From a virus, in the IMG/VR virus record IMGVR_UViG_3300018036_001349, positions 1 to 64,000 of that record: a stretch of DNA of 64,000 nucleotides. One strand, written 5' to 3'. This document shows, piece by piece, positions 1 through 9,413 of this stretch. The notes beneath the pieces were generated by a model, which did not search any database, was not told the DNA's origin, and saw nothing but the letters and a program-made list of their open reading frames with translations. Both the position numbers and the translations under genes were made by a program. The stretch's first letter is position 1, and every line of letters starts with the position of its first letter.

Positions 1-3000
1 ACTCAATGTTCCGTCAGTTAATGTGCCACCTGTTACAGTGCCACTTGCATCTACAGTAGTTGCATTAACTCTAGTTGTATTAACATTACCACTGTCAACA
101 TTACCACTGAATGTAGCAGCTACGCCGCCTGTGATACTACCAGCATTTAGGCTTGCAGTGCCATCAGTTAGTGTACCACCTGTTACAGTACCACTGAATG
201 TAGCAGCTACGCCGCCAGTTACAGTACCACCAGTTGAACTCAACGTGCCGTCTGTTAGTGTACCACCTGTTACAGTGCCACTTGCATCTACGGTGGTTGC
301 ATTAACTCTAGTTGTGTTAACATTACCACTGTCGACATTACCACTGAATGTAGCGGCTACGCCACCTGTTAGCGTACCAGCATTAATACTTGCAGTGCCA
401 TCAGTTAGTGTAGCACCTTCAACGGTGCCTGTTGCAGTTAGACTTGTACCAGTAGCAGCACCAATATTTGGTGTTACAAACTGTGCGCCTGCTTTAACAA
501 CAACTGCATCAGCAGTGATTGTAGTTGTAGTTTCGTCAACATTTACAGATAGCTCATTACCCGATTTAGATAGACCGTCGCCTGCTACAATTGAACCAGC
601 ACCGGAGAACTGACTCCAGTTAATAGCAGTTGTACCCATAGTAACCGGAGCGTTTGTTGTACAAACCCAACCACTATCAAGGTATACTGTGCCTTCTTCA
701 ACAAAAGTAAACGCACCTGGAATTTCACTAGTAGGTGAACCATCCATGTCTTCTGCACGAGTTAGAACGTAGGCAGTGCCTGCGTCACCAAGTGTAGTTA
801 CAACATAGATACCATTGTTTGCGGCAGTAGATTCGTCTTTAACAAGTAGTCTATCGCCTTGTGCCATTACAACATCATCTTGATCAGCCAATGCACCGTT
901 GGCATTACCTGTTAGTGTAGCACCTACACCAGCTGTGCCGTTGTCGTATGTGTTGGCCGGTAGAGCAGTAGCAGTTGCGGCTCTAGTTGAACCTTTAACG
1001 TCAAGACCTTCTGCAACACTGTCAACATAGCCTTTATTGGCTGCGTCACTATCTTGTACTGGATCTGCAAGAGAAACAATTTTTGCACTACTCGCATCAA
1101 TAACGCCTGTGCCACTTGGAACAAGAACAATGTCTTCATTTGTGCCAGTTGCAGTAAGAGTTACTGAAGTACCTTTAACGTCAGTTGTGTTAACCACACT
1201 AGCATTTACGTTGCCAGTTGCGGTTACGTCTAGGCCCTGTACTGTACCAGTAAATGTAGCATTAGTTCCGCCTGTGATTGCACCTGAGTTGATACTCAAT
1301 GTGCCATCAGTTAGTGTACCAGCACTTACTTGACCACTGAATGTAGCAGCAACGCCACCTGTGATTGTACCACTAGTCGAACTCAATGTTCCGTCAGTTA
1401 ATGTGCCACCAGTTACAGTACCACTTGCAGTCAATGTAGTTGCATCAACTAGTGTTGTGTTAACATTGCCTGAATCAACATTACCACTGAATGTAGCGGC
1501 TACGCCACCTGTGATACTACCACCAGTTAGTGTAGCAGTGCCATCAGTTAGTGTACCACCTGTTACAGTGCCACTTGCATCTACAGTAGTTGCATTAACT
1601 CTAGTTGTGTTAACATTGCCTGAATCAACATTACCACTGAACGTAGCAGCTACGCCGCCTGTGATACTACCAGCATTTAGGCTTGCAGTGCCATCAGTTA
1701 GTGTACCGCCTTCAACAGTACCTGATGCTGTTACAGAGACAGTTGTTACGTCTGCTTGTGATACAATATTACCACCAGTTACATTACCAATGGCTGTTAG
1801 TGCTTGTGCTTCGAGTGCACCGCCTGTAATCAAGTTACCAGCAGTTACATTGCCACTAAACGTAGCAGCTACGCCGCCTGTTAGTGTACCAGCAGTAATA
1901 CTTGCTGTACCATCAGTTAGTGTACCACCAGTTACAGTGCCACTTGCTGTTAGTGTAGTTGCATCAACTAGTGTTGTGTTAACATTACCACTGTTGACAT
2001 TACCACTAAATGTAGCAGCTACGCCACCTGTTACAGTACCAGCTGTACTAGATAGTGTACCATCAGTTAGTGTACCGCCTGTTACAGTACCACTTGCTGT
2101 TAGTGTAGTTGCATCAACTAATGTTGTGTTAACATTACCACTGTCGACATTACCACTAAACGTAGCAGCAACACCACCTGTGATACTGCCTGCGTTAAGA
2201 CTTGCAGTACCATCAGTTAATGTGTCACCTTCGACAGTACCACTTGCAGTCACGCTAACGGTTGTAACGTCTGCTTGTGATACAATATTACCACCAGTTA
2301 CATTACCGGTTGCAGTTAATGCATCTGCTTCAAGTGCACCACTAGTAATCAAGTTACCAGCAGTTACGTTACCACTGAATGTAGCAGCTACGCCACCTGT
2401 AATACTACCTGCGTTAATACTTGCAGTTCCATCAGTTAATGTGTCACCTGTTACAGTACCACTTGCTGTTAGTGTAGTTGCATCAACTAGTGTTGTATTA
2501 ACATTACCCGAATCAACGTTACCACTGAATGTAGCAGAAACACCACTTGTGATTGCACCCGAGTTGATACTCATTGTACCGTCTGTTAGTGTTGGCGCCT
2601 CAATAGAAGTACCAGCTTCGATTGTAGCATCAACATTTAGTGCTGTTGTTACGTTACCACTTGGTGCCATGTTGACCAATGTAAGGTCTGCAACTTGTGC
2701 ATCAGCATAACTTGATAGCGCGACCACGTTGCCACTTGCATCTGCTGATGTGAACCCTGCTGCAAATTCACTTTCACTTTCGTCCCAGATCCATGCGATG
2801 TTAGTTGAATCCCCACGTTCGCCAACAAAGCCAATGTCAAAAACTGGCGAGCCAGTTTGATCTTTAGCCAATAGCAAGATTGGATCTTCGATTAGTGTGT
2901 TTACAGTATCAAGTGTTGTACTTGTACCTTGTACTGTTAGATTTCCTGTTACGGTAAGGTTACTACCGTATACCAGATCATCTGCCAGCTTACCTGCACT

Positions 3001-3081
3001 AACACTGTTGTCAACTAGTTTAGAACTAGCGACAATAGTACTGTCGGTAATCTGGTTATTCTTAATTCTGGTTATAGCCAT
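1..3081 (-). CDS. Repeat-built tail fibre protein (C-terminus beyond left edge)
   Basis: The minus strand is open from an ATG at 3081 (GGAG ten bases upstream) to the window edge, 1027 codons without a stop. Residues 1-165 form a unique head like that of cyanophage fibre proteins (TVTGNLTVQGTSTTLDTVN). Residues about 165-605 are modules of about 50 residues carrying TLTDGTASINAGSITGGVA and TFSGNVDSGNVNTT, with longer 73-residue and shorter 26-29-residue variants. Residues about 640-885 hold the phage fibre domain with AANKGYVD, GDRLLVKDE and NNGIYVVT. The repeats then resume to the edge. It probably forms a trimeric beta-structured fibre; receptor binding is inferred. It sits last in a minus-strand fibre cluster. 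Confidence 0.85.
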   Translation of the reverse strand, partial: MAITRIKNNQITDSTIVASSKLVDNSVSAGKLADDLVYGSNLTVTGNLTVQGTSTTLDTVNTLIEDPILLLAKDQTGSPVFDIGFVGERGDSTNIAWIWDESESEFAAGFTSADASGNVVALSSYADAQVADLTLVNMAPSGNVTTALNVDATIEAGTSIEAPTLTDGTMSINSGAITSGVSATFSGNVDSGNVNTTLVDATTLTASGTVTGDTLTDGTASINAGSITGGVAATFSGNVTAGNLITSGALEADALTATGNVTGGNIVSQADVTTVSVTASGTVEGDTLTDGTASLNAGSITGGVAATFSGNVDSGNVNTTLVDATTLTASGTVTGGTLTDGTLSSTAGTVTGGVAATFSGNVNSGNVNTTLVDATTLTASGTVTGGTLTDGTASITAGTLTGGVAATFSGNVTAGNLITGGALEAQALTAIGNVTGGNIVSQADVTTVSVTASGTVEGGTLTDGTASLNAGSITGGVAATFSGNVDSGNVNTTRVNATTVDASGTVTGGTLTDGTATLTGGSITGGVAATFSGNVDSGNVNTTLVDATTLTASGTVTGGTLTDGTLSSTSGTITGGVAATFSGQVSAGTLTDGTLSINSGAITGGTNATFTGTVQGLDVTATGNVNASVVNTTDVKGTSVTLTATGTNEDIVLVPSGTGVIDASSAKIVSLADPVQDSDAANKGYVDSVAEGLDVKGSTRAATATALPANTYDNGTAGVGATLTGNANGALADQDDVVMAQGDRLLVKDESTAANNGIYVVTTLGDAGTAYVLTRAEDMDGSPTSEIPGAFTFVEEGTVYLDSGWVCTTNAPVTMGTTAINWSQFSGAGSIVAGDGLSKSGNELSVNVDETTTTITADAVVVKAGAQFVTPNIGAATGTSLTATGTVEGATLTDGTASINAGTLTGGVAATFSGNVDSGNVNTTRVNATTVDASGTVTGGTLTDGTLSSTGGTVTGGVAATFSGTVTGGTLTDGTASLNAGSITGGVAATFSGNVDSGNVNTTRVNATTVDASGTVTGGTLTDGTLS
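413..2590 (-). repeat. 150-bp (50-residue) in-frame repeat array of the fibre gene
   Basis: A near-identical core (complement of gccatcagttagtgtaccacc) recurs near 1309, 1390, 1540, 1690, 1910, 2058, 2210, 2428 and 2577, and again near 14, 160, 246 and 398. Spacing is mostly 150 bp, with two units of about 219 bp and some of 78-87 bp. All spacings keep the reading frame. The longer unit contains an extra block (NLITSGALEA..., GNIVSQADVTT). The array is broken between about 430 and 1260 by the non-repeat fibre domain. Confidence 0.85.
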
Positions 3082-3215
3082 ATTTTTTATATCTCCAAAT
3101 ATTAAACCGGTTTTAATATAAGGTATCTTCAGCTATGGTACTAACCCGTAGGCTTTTGCATCGCCAGTCACGCTTATTAATTACGTTAACAGAATATTAC
3201 GTATTCTATTACTGT

Positions 3216-3223
3216 TATTTATA
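3216..3223 (-). promoter_or_regulatory. T4-type late promoter, perfect TATAAATA
   Basis: The minus strand reads TATAAATA, the T4 gp55-dependent late promoter box, in the 194-bp gap upstream of the repeat fibre gene. It would give a leader of about 130 nt. Confidence 0.65.
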
Positions 3224-3275
3224 ATAAGTAAGAAAAATAAATTCTGCTATTTTTTTATAATCTGTTCACACGGCG

Positions 3276-4553
3276 TTATACAGCACTAATATTTCCAGAT
3301 AATAAAACTTTTTTCCAATTGTTAACACTGTATACTGCTAGGCTTGGACTGCCGCCGTCACCATCACTGACGTAGATTATTTGCCCGTCTGCAACATTAG
3401 CAATGTTAGCCGCAGTGGCTACAGTATAGGTCGGCAATTGTAAACTTTGTACAGTGCTCATTTCAACAACACCGTTTGTTAACACCTCAACTGTTGCATT
3501 ACCGCTAAGATTTGTAATACTAGACACCGTAGTAACAGCACTAATAAATCTTACTTCGATTGTGTCCCCAGTAGCTGGAGCTTCGGTAAATGTTATTGTG
3601 GTACCGCTAACGCTGTAGGAGCTCGTTGGTTCTTGGATGGTACCGTTAATACTAACAATAATACCAGCAGTACTTGCTGCTTGATTTAGTGTAAATGCAG
3701 TTGTACTATCATCACCAGTTAGTGTTTGGCTAGTAATTGAACCAAATTCGCTGCCGCCTACATTGTCCCAGCTAGTGCCATCATATACTTCAACAAATCC
3801 AGTTGATGTATTAAATCTTAAATCCCCAGTCTCTGGTGAGCCGGGGCGCTGGGCTGTGTTTCCGACAGCAATGCCGAGAGCAGTTGTTGTATCAATTTGC
3901 ACTGTGCCGCTGCCAGTAACTTCAAGGATAATATTATCTCCTGCATTTACTGTGCCGAGTGTAGTGTCGGCAACTGTTAAGTTACCAAGCTGGCTACTTG
4001 ATCCAACTCCAAACGTGCCAACATATCTAGCACCAACAATATAAATTGATTTTCCTGTAACACCTGTATCTATTTGACTTGGAATATTGTCGCCGTTAAA
4101 GTTAAGTACACCTGCTTGATAATCAAAGAACCAGCCGTCTTCGTTGCCACTACCGCTTTGGAATAATTGTGTTCCTGTACTTTGTGGATTTGCTGCGCCT
4201 TCGTCGTCGACATAAACTTTAACAAGATAAGTTGATCCAAATTCAGTTGGGATCCAATCTGTTAAATTAGTTTTCCAGGTTTGGTTGTCTGGCGCTGTTA
4301 AATCTTCAGTGGTTTCAACAGTTGACTGGCCGCCTGCTGCATCCTGATAGACTTCCACAATACTACTAGATGAACTCGGTTTAACACTAGGAATAGTTCC
4401 AGATTGCTGCCAAACTCTATCACCACGCATTAATAGCGGCGATGGTATACTTTCATTGAACGCTTCTTTATTTGAGGGAGGAGCAGTTTTAGCAACGCCA
4501 AACCCTAGCTTCTTCCAAAGAAAATCAACTTTAGTGCTATCTGCGAGTGCCAT
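3276..4553 (-). CDS. Virion structural / tail fibre protein, 425 aa
   Basis: No enzymatic motif is seen. The sequence is Ser/Thr/Gly-rich and beta-predicted. It contains RPGSPETGDLRFNTSTG followed by VEVYDGTSWDNVG, a module shared with the proteins at 7987-8421 and 56078-57469. After it comes a block of the type GDDSTTAFTLNQ ... ISINGTIQEP ... TFTEAPATGDTIEVRF, common in marine T4-like fibre and baseplate proteins. The C-terminal WKKVLL segment is typical of these fibres. Its ATG overlaps the stop of the PKD gene upstream by one base, so the two are translationally coupled. It is likely a distal fibre or connector; the exact role is unknown. Confidence 0.8.
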   Translation of the reverse strand: MALADSTKVDFLWKKLGFGVAKTAPPSNKEAFNESIPSPLLMRGDRVWQQSGTIPSVKPSSSSSIVEVYQDAAGGQSTVETTEDLTAPDNQTWKTNLTDWIPTEFGSTYLVKVYVDDEGAANPQSTGTQLFQSGSGNEDGWFFDYQAGVLNFNGDNIPSQIDTGVTGKSIYIVGARYVGTFGVGSSSQLGNLTVADTTLGTVNAGDNIILEVTGSGTVQIDTTTALGIAVGNTAQRPGSPETGDLRFNTSTGFVEVYDGTSWDNVGGSEFGSITSQTLTGDDSTTAFTLNQAASTAGIIVSINGTIQEPTSSYSVSGTTITFTEAPATGDTIEVRFISAVTTVSSITNLSGNATVEVLTNGVVEMSTVQSLQLPTYTVATAANIANVADGQIIYVSDGDGGSPSLAVYSVNNWKKVLLSGNISAV

Positions 4554-7500
4554 TAGCTTGCTACTCCTACACTAACGCTGGTAAGCGATTCTCCGCTTGC
4601 TAATGCAATGCGAACTAATACGTTGTTACCAGTTGAATTTGAACTGTTTTCACTACCCAATGTCATAGTATAGGCAGCATTAATTGCACTACCTGTTGGT
4701 ATTACATCAGCGCCAGTGAGTGCACAACCCAAAGATCCATTACCACCGTTACCGGTGTCGTCCCCGGGTACACCCGAACCTGCATACTGTACAGTACCAT
4801 TAACCCAGCCGTTTGCAGTGCTTGCATCGTCAATAGTAGTACCAGGTGCAGCAATCCAAAGTCCAGTAATACCTGTTGTACTGTTTAAACTAATGTCAAA
4901 GTTGGCCATTGTTGCTCTACGGAATGCAAATGTAAAATATTGTGTGCCACTTCGTCCTGTGTTTAGGTCAGGCCCAGATGGCAAATAGCCACTGCTAAAG
5001 TCTGTAGTAAAGTGATCCAATGTGCCCCAACGCACAACTGCTTCTTGTGTTCCGGCAATTGTCTCTGCACCACTCCAGGCATTGGAAGTATAATAGTTTG
5101 TTGCACTGTTAAATGCAGGGTTGTCTGCTGCACTTCCTAATCCAGTGATTCGCAACCCATCATCGTCAAAAACACTTCCTAGTGCATCTGCAACAGGAAT
5201 ATTTTGTTCATCAAATCCTGATAAACTTGCACTGTAGATTTGAATATATTGATTAGTTATGTTTACTACACCACTAGATCCGTTAACATTGAACATCTGA
5301 CTATCAACATACCCAACTGCTCTTGCGCTACCGTTTACACTCAGTGTAATATTACCCATTGGTTGCGGGCTTGCAACACCAACGTCTGCATTAACAATTC
5401 CGGCAGTAACAAAACTTGGAGTTCCGTCGATATCACTGTAGGTTTTTGTTTGTGTGTTAATAATACTGCCGCTTGTGCCCTCAGCTAATGTGCCTGTGGT
5501 AAACTGTATAGGCTGACTGGTATTTCTGTATGTCTGTCCTGTCAAGTTGGATACTTCTAAACCCTGAATTTGAATAGCAGGACTGCCTGTATTGTAATAT
5601 GGTACACCTGAAATATATCTGTAAGTGCCGGCAGTTTGTTCTACAATAACTGCGTTACCTTGCACTACCGTCGGTACATCAGTCATGTCATCTTTAACAA
5701 AATCAACAAGATTAGTGTCGCCGGTAGTGGTATGACTTAATTTTGCATCGTTGTAACCTACACTAATTCCACTAAGGGCACGTTGCCACCGTGCATCAAA
5801 TACTTTAGCAAATCCACTTGGGTAAGTGCTTGCACTAATTTCATCGTGTGCATCACCATCTGCAACAACAATCAAATCTGTGTATGTACCCGATGCATCA
5901 CCGCTGCTAGTAAAGGTAACATTGCCTGCTGCTGATCCGTTAAACTGTGCTGACAGTGTTCCCGATATAGCAGTATTTGCATTTGTAACATTGTTTGTAT
6001 TAATAGTTGTGGTAGTTGTATAGCGTGTAACACTCGATCCTGCCGCAACAATGTTACCTCCACTATTATCTGTAGCATTAGCTGCCAAAAATGGAGACGT
6101 CCCTTGACTTGAATCTTGTAAACTCAATGTCTTAGTACTTAATGCACCTGGTTGTGCAGGATTTGCATTAATTTGAATATAGTTGCTCTTGACTTCGCTG
6201 TCAGATTGTGCTATAGTAGCAGGAGTTCCGTAAACATCTAGCTCAACTGTATAGTTGCCTGTGCTTGAATAGGTGTTGGTAATATTACCATTACCAGGTG
6301 TACCAGCACCACTAGTAATGTTACCAGTTGTGTTGCCGTCGCCGAACGCCCAATCAAATATTGTTGCATTCTGACTGATATTGTCAAATGTAAATAATGC
6401 TCTGTCTGCACCGTCACGATAGTCTGTAAATACATAACCATCTTGTGCATTATCGCCTGTTCTGTCACTGAGTGTAACTGCGGACCCGGTGTAGATTGAT
6501 CTCACATCTGGTTCAATTGTAATTGTAGTAGTACCACTTACAAAAGGTGAATTGGTGCTGCCGTTTCTTACCTGTAAAGTAACATCAAATGTTTGGCTCG
6601 TGCCGCTTGCTTGATTACCCGAACTGAGGGCAAACGTATGATCAATAGTAGATCCTGGGTTACCAGCAACTCCACTTTGTATATTAACATTAGCAACTGA
6701 CCCATCATCCCATGTCCAAAGATATTTTTGCTGACTACCAAACACCGCAGTAGTTCCTGGGTCAGTAGCAACAGTGTTTGTAAATGTTACCACACCACCG
6801 GAGGTTGCTTCTTCGTTAACTAATGTAGTTGCACTAGCAGTAAACTGACTAGTGTGATCACTGTACACACTCACTGTCCCTGGCGCACTGTATACTGTAA
6901 CCGGAGTTGGTCCGGCTGTGCTTGACGTACCAGCTAGTACAATTGTGTACTGCTCGTCGCCGCCCGAGTTGGTGTAGGTATTTGTAAGTGTTGTCCAACC
7001 CAATGCCGGATTTGTATTTGCAACACCATCTCCCCAATCAAGTTCGTAGCTTGATGTTACATTTGTTGATGTGTTATTAATCTCAGCTAATGCACCACTG
7101 TCGATGCTGTTGTCTGTTATAGTAAATGCCGGTACAGGATTCGGGGTGTAAAGTGTAATATAGTTTGTTCTAGTTCTGGTGTCAACTGAACCTTTTGCGC
7201 CAAGAGAAACATTTCCTTGGTAAGTGCCATCAGAGTTAAATGCTGTCAGTGACACAGTAAATTGTCCGCCGCCATCATCGTTATACGTGTGACTAACATT
7301 AAGGCCACTTGTTGATGTATTACCATCGCCAAAGTCCCAAAGATAGTTATCAGCAGTACCTACTAAACTTCCGTTAAATGTTACAGTTTGCGGGCTCGGT
7401 CCTGCAACAGGCGTACCAGTAAATTCAACTTGGCCAACATATGTGCCATTAGCAATGTTTAGCGCAACTTGATTGAGATCATCAAGACCGTCAGTTACAA

Positions 7501-7939
7501 ATGTATTAGTTGTCCAATCATTATAAGCTACATTAGTTGTTAGATCTCCGTCAGTTGGTGTCCCAAGGCTAATAACATTACCTGTTAGCCCCCCAACGTT
7601 ACTAATTGGAATAAAACTTAGAACGCCAGCACCGTCGGTGCTCAACACTGTGCCGCTTGAGCCGCCTGTGATTGTTATATCTTCGACTGCACCTAAGTTA
7701 AGCTCTGACCCTGACAAGTCAAGATTTCCAAGATTAGATGTGATACTGTTACCAGTAATTACAACATTGCCAATTGAGGCATCGTCGGGTGTTGTAATAG
7801 CATGGGTAGTTGATGTAGTGTTAACACCAATTCTGCTGTTAGCCACGTCGATATACAACGCATCTGTGCTAATTGCTAAATTAGTGCTCCGTTGTAAATC
7901 GTTTGCTAATGCATTACCAGAAACCCGTGCAATTGCCAT
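4553..7939 (-). CDS. Large virion adhesin with four PKD domains, 1128 aa
   Basis: Residues 1-160 resemble phage fibre N-termini (SGSELNLGAVEDITITG). Four PKD-type Ig-like domains follow at about 175-600, marked by YLWDFGDGNTS, YELDWGDG, YLWTWDDG and FDWAFGDGNTTG, each followed by a HTY/NTY beta-strand signature. The remaining 500 residues are Gly/Ser/Thr-rich with no recognised domain. PKD domains usually mediate binding to carbohydrate or protein surfaces, so a host-surface adhesin role is inferred. A perfect late promoter lies 30 bp upstream. It is co-transcribed with the 425-aa fibre protein. Confidence 0.8.
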   Translation of the reverse strand: MAIARVSGNALANDLQRSTNLAISTDALYIDVANSRIGVNTTSTTHAITTPDDASIGNVVITGNSITSNLGNLDLSGSELNLGAVEDITITGGSSGTVLSTDGAGVLSFIPISNVGGLTGNVISLGTPTDGDLTTNVAYNDWTTNTFVTDGLDDLNQVALNIANGTYVGQVEFTGTPVAGPSPQTVTFNGSLVGTADNYLWDFGDGNTSTSGLNVSHTYNDDGGGQFTVSLTAFNSDGTYQGNVSLGAKGSVDTRTRTNYITLYTPNPVPAFTITDNSIDSGALAEINNTSTNVTSSYELDWGDGVANTNPALGWTTLTNTYTNSGGDEQYTIVLAGTSSTAGPTPVTVYSAPGTVSVYSDHTSQFTASATTLVNEEATSGGVVTFTNTVATDPGTTAVFGSQQKYLWTWDDGSVANVNIQSGVAGNPGSTIDHTFALSSGNQASGTSQTFDVTLQVRNGSTNSPFVSGTTTITIEPDVRSIYTGSAVTLSDRTGDNAQDGYVFTDYRDGADRALFTFDNISQNATIFDWAFGDGNTTGNITSGAGTPGNGNITNTYSSTGNYTVELDVYGTPATIAQSDSEVKSNYIQINANPAQPGALSTKTLSLQDSSQGTSPFLAANATDNSGGNIVAAGSSVTRYTTTTTINTNNVTNANTAISGTLSAQFNGSAAGNVTFTSSGDASGTYTDLIVVADGDAHDEISASTYPSGFAKVFDARWQRALSGISVGYNDAKLSHTTTGDTNLVDFVKDDMTDVPTVVQGNAVIVEQTAGTYRYISGVPYYNTGSPAIQIQGLEVSNLTGQTYRNTSQPIQFTTGTLAEGTSGSIINTQTKTYSDIDGTPSFVTAGIVNADVGVASPQPMGNITLSVNGSARAVGYVDSQMFNVNGSSGVVNITNQYIQIYSASLSGFDEQNIPVADALGSVFDDDGLRITGLGSAADNPAFNSATNYYTSNAWSGAETIAGTQEAVVRWGTLDHFTTDFSSGYLPSGPDLNTGRSGTQYFTFAFRRATMANFDISLNSTTGITGLWIAAPGTTIDDASTANGWVNGTVQYAGSGVPGDDTGNGGNGSLGCALTGADVIPTGSAINAAYTMTLGSENSSNSTGNNVLVRIALASGESLTSVSVGVAS

Positions 7940-7967
7940 TTATAATGCTATCCTCTAAATCTTATTG

Positions 7968-7975
7968 TATTTATA
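7968..7975 (-). promoter_or_regulatory. T4-type late promoter, perfect TATAAATA
   Basis: The minus strand reads GTATAAATAC in the 47-bp gap between the 144-aa structural gene and the PKD gene. The box lies 29 bp before the PKD start codon. Confidence 0.7.
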
Positions 7976-7986
7976 CTAGATTTAAT

Positions 7987-8421
7987 CTAGGTTGCAGGTA
8001 CTGTTCCTAGTCCGTGAATCACATGAATTGGCTCAGCATCAAGGGGTGCTGCACTAAAGGTAATGTCGTTACCGCCACCGGTGATGGTATATACTCCCAC
8101 AGGTTGCTGATAAATGTTTGAAACAAAGGTAATAACTTGATCTTCGTCGCTCACTGATGTACTAAGTGTAAAAGAAAGTGTAGACCCATCACCTGTGAAT
8201 GCATCAACTACTAAGTTTGCTTCTCCAGCAACACCTACTGACTTGAATACAGTTCCATCAAAATATTCCATGCCGCCAGTGCTAGTGTTAAATCTAAAAC
8301 TACCAAATGTCGGAGCAGTAGGTCGGTCAGCAGTTGCGCCGCCTGGAATAACCACACTCGTAGTAGACGACGGTATTCTGTGATTTTTTAAAAATTGCCC
8401 CGAGCTTGGATTAGCAGCCAT
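7987..8421 (-). CDS. Small virion structural protein, 144 aa
   Basis: The protein has two recognisable halves. Residues about 28-65 contain TADRPTAPTFGSFRFNTSTG then MEYFDGTVFKSVG, the same module as in the 425-aa fibre protein. Residues about 75-144 contain FTGDGSTLSFTL ... VSNIYQQPVGVYTI, a beta-domain found repeatedly in this phage's fibre and baseplate proteins. This suggests a short fibre or connector made from shared modules. It follows the 104-aa gene by one base pair in the same operon. No specific T4 homologue is recognised. Confidence 0.75.
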   Translation of the reverse strand: MAANPSSGQFLKNHRIPSSTTSVVIPGGATADRPTAPTFGSFRFNTSTGGMEYFDGTVFKSVGVAGEANLVVDAFTGDGSTLSFTLSTSVSDEDQVITFVSNIYQQPVGVYTITGGGNDITFSAAPLDAEPIHVIHGLGTVPAT

Positions 8422-8422
8422 A

Positions 8423-8737
8423 TTAGATACCAGTATACGAAATTACTGAATTTACACCTGTTGCAACATTTGCAACAGCACTAATAAAATCATTGTTACT
8501 AAGCAATAGTTTTTCGCCGCCTGCATATAGTTGATATGTGTCAGTTGATGTGATTTCTAATGATTTTGCAACACAATTAACATTTCCTACACTGTCTCCA
8601 CTTGGAACAATATGTATATCTATACTAATAGTAGCACCGGTATAATTTGTAAACGCTGCATATGTAATTGCACTGTTGTCCGAGCTTGTGTACACTGTGG
8701 TATCTGAGTTTACAACTTCGGTTGTTTGAATTGCCAT
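8423..8737 (-). CDS. Small structural protein of unknown function, 104 aa
   Basis: It is a short beta-rich protein starting MAIQTTEVVNSDTTVYT, with no catalytic residues, signal peptide or membrane segment. Proteins of this size and composition sit among fibre genes in cyanophage genomes. It lies between two fibre-like genes, with spacings of 1 bp and 10 bp, so it is almost certainly co-expressed and part of the virion or its assembly. The function is not known. Confidence 0.65.
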   Translation of the reverse strand: MAIQTTEVVNSDTTVYTSSDNSAITYAAFTNYTGATISIDIHIVPSGDSVGNVNCVAKSLEITSTDTYQLYAGGEKLLLSNNDFISAVANVATGVNSVISYTGI

Positions 8738-8747
8738 TTTTTAATCC

Positions 8748-9413
8748 TTAAAATATAATGCCATAAACGATGGCCTTGCTTTTGCTTACTAGTTCGTCGG
8801 ATGTAGAGCCATCAACAAAATAAACACCAGTTCCACCACTACCTACTGTGTTTGCATACAAAACTGTGGTGTTTGCTACTGAGGCAGGGGCACTACTCTG
8901 ATCAGCAAGTTGAATTGCGCCGTCAACAGCAACATTGCCGGTAGCACTAACAATTCCTGTAATTGAAAGTGTATCGGTGTCTTGGTCCCAGGTGAATTCT
9001 GCCTCACCGCCGAACGTACCTGCATTATTAAACTGGATAGCAGTATTAGGACCACCTGGCGAACCAGCCGATGCTGTCCCGATTGCATCCCAAGTGCCAG
9101 TTTCTCCACTTGCACTAGTAGCAGTGCTTAATTCCCAGCGGCCGTTATCAACACTGTATCTGATTCCAGCGTAGTCGCTTGCAGTTTTGTGAGTCAATAC
9201 ACCTGCATTGGCAGCATAAGTTGCTGTGTTACTACTGTTTAAAACAATAAACGGATCTGATACATTAAGTTCTTCGGTATTAATATACGTTAAGTTGCCG
9301 CTAACCACCAAGTTACCGTCAACTTCAAGAGTATCTGTATCAATGTATACTCTGTCATCAGCATTTATTGTTTCAATATAGTAATCGCCGTCAATTCTTT
9401 TTTTTGTGTTCAT
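8748..9413 (-). CDS. Tail fibre-like structural protein, 221 aa
   Basis: Residues 20-60 (DTLEVDGNLVVSGNLTYINT, then ELNVSDPFIVLN) match the N-terminal head of the repeat fibre at the left edge, so the two are likely paralogues or share an attachment domain. The middle contains YAGIRYSVDNGRWELS and NTAIQFNNAGTFGG, both common in cyanophage fibre proteins. The ATG overlaps the stop of the preceding sialyltransferase-like gene by four bases. It is likely a short or partial fibre that attaches through the same site as the long one. Confidence 0.75.
   Translation of the reverse strand: MNTKKRIDGDYYIETINADDRVYIDTDTLEVDGNLVVSGNLTYINTEELNVSDPFIVLNSSNTATYAANAGVLTHKTASDYAGIRYSVDNGRWELSTATSASGETGTWDAIGTASAGSPGGPNTAIQFNNAGTFGGEAEFTWDQDTDTLSITGIVSATGNVAVDGAIQLADQSSAPASVANTTVLYANTVGSGGTGVYFVDGSTSDELVSKSKAIVYGIIF

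Noticed and set aside
413-2590. CRISPR-like regular repeats
   Set aside because: Units of 150 bp are in-frame, with no short repeat-unique spacer pattern and no cas genes; it is a protein repeat.
23-2710. Long plus-strand frames rich in P-S-V-S-V-P-P-V-T-V-P-L repeats
   Set aside because: They are the complement of the minus-strand repeat fibre gene, which has a start, a binding site and recognisable fibre motifs.
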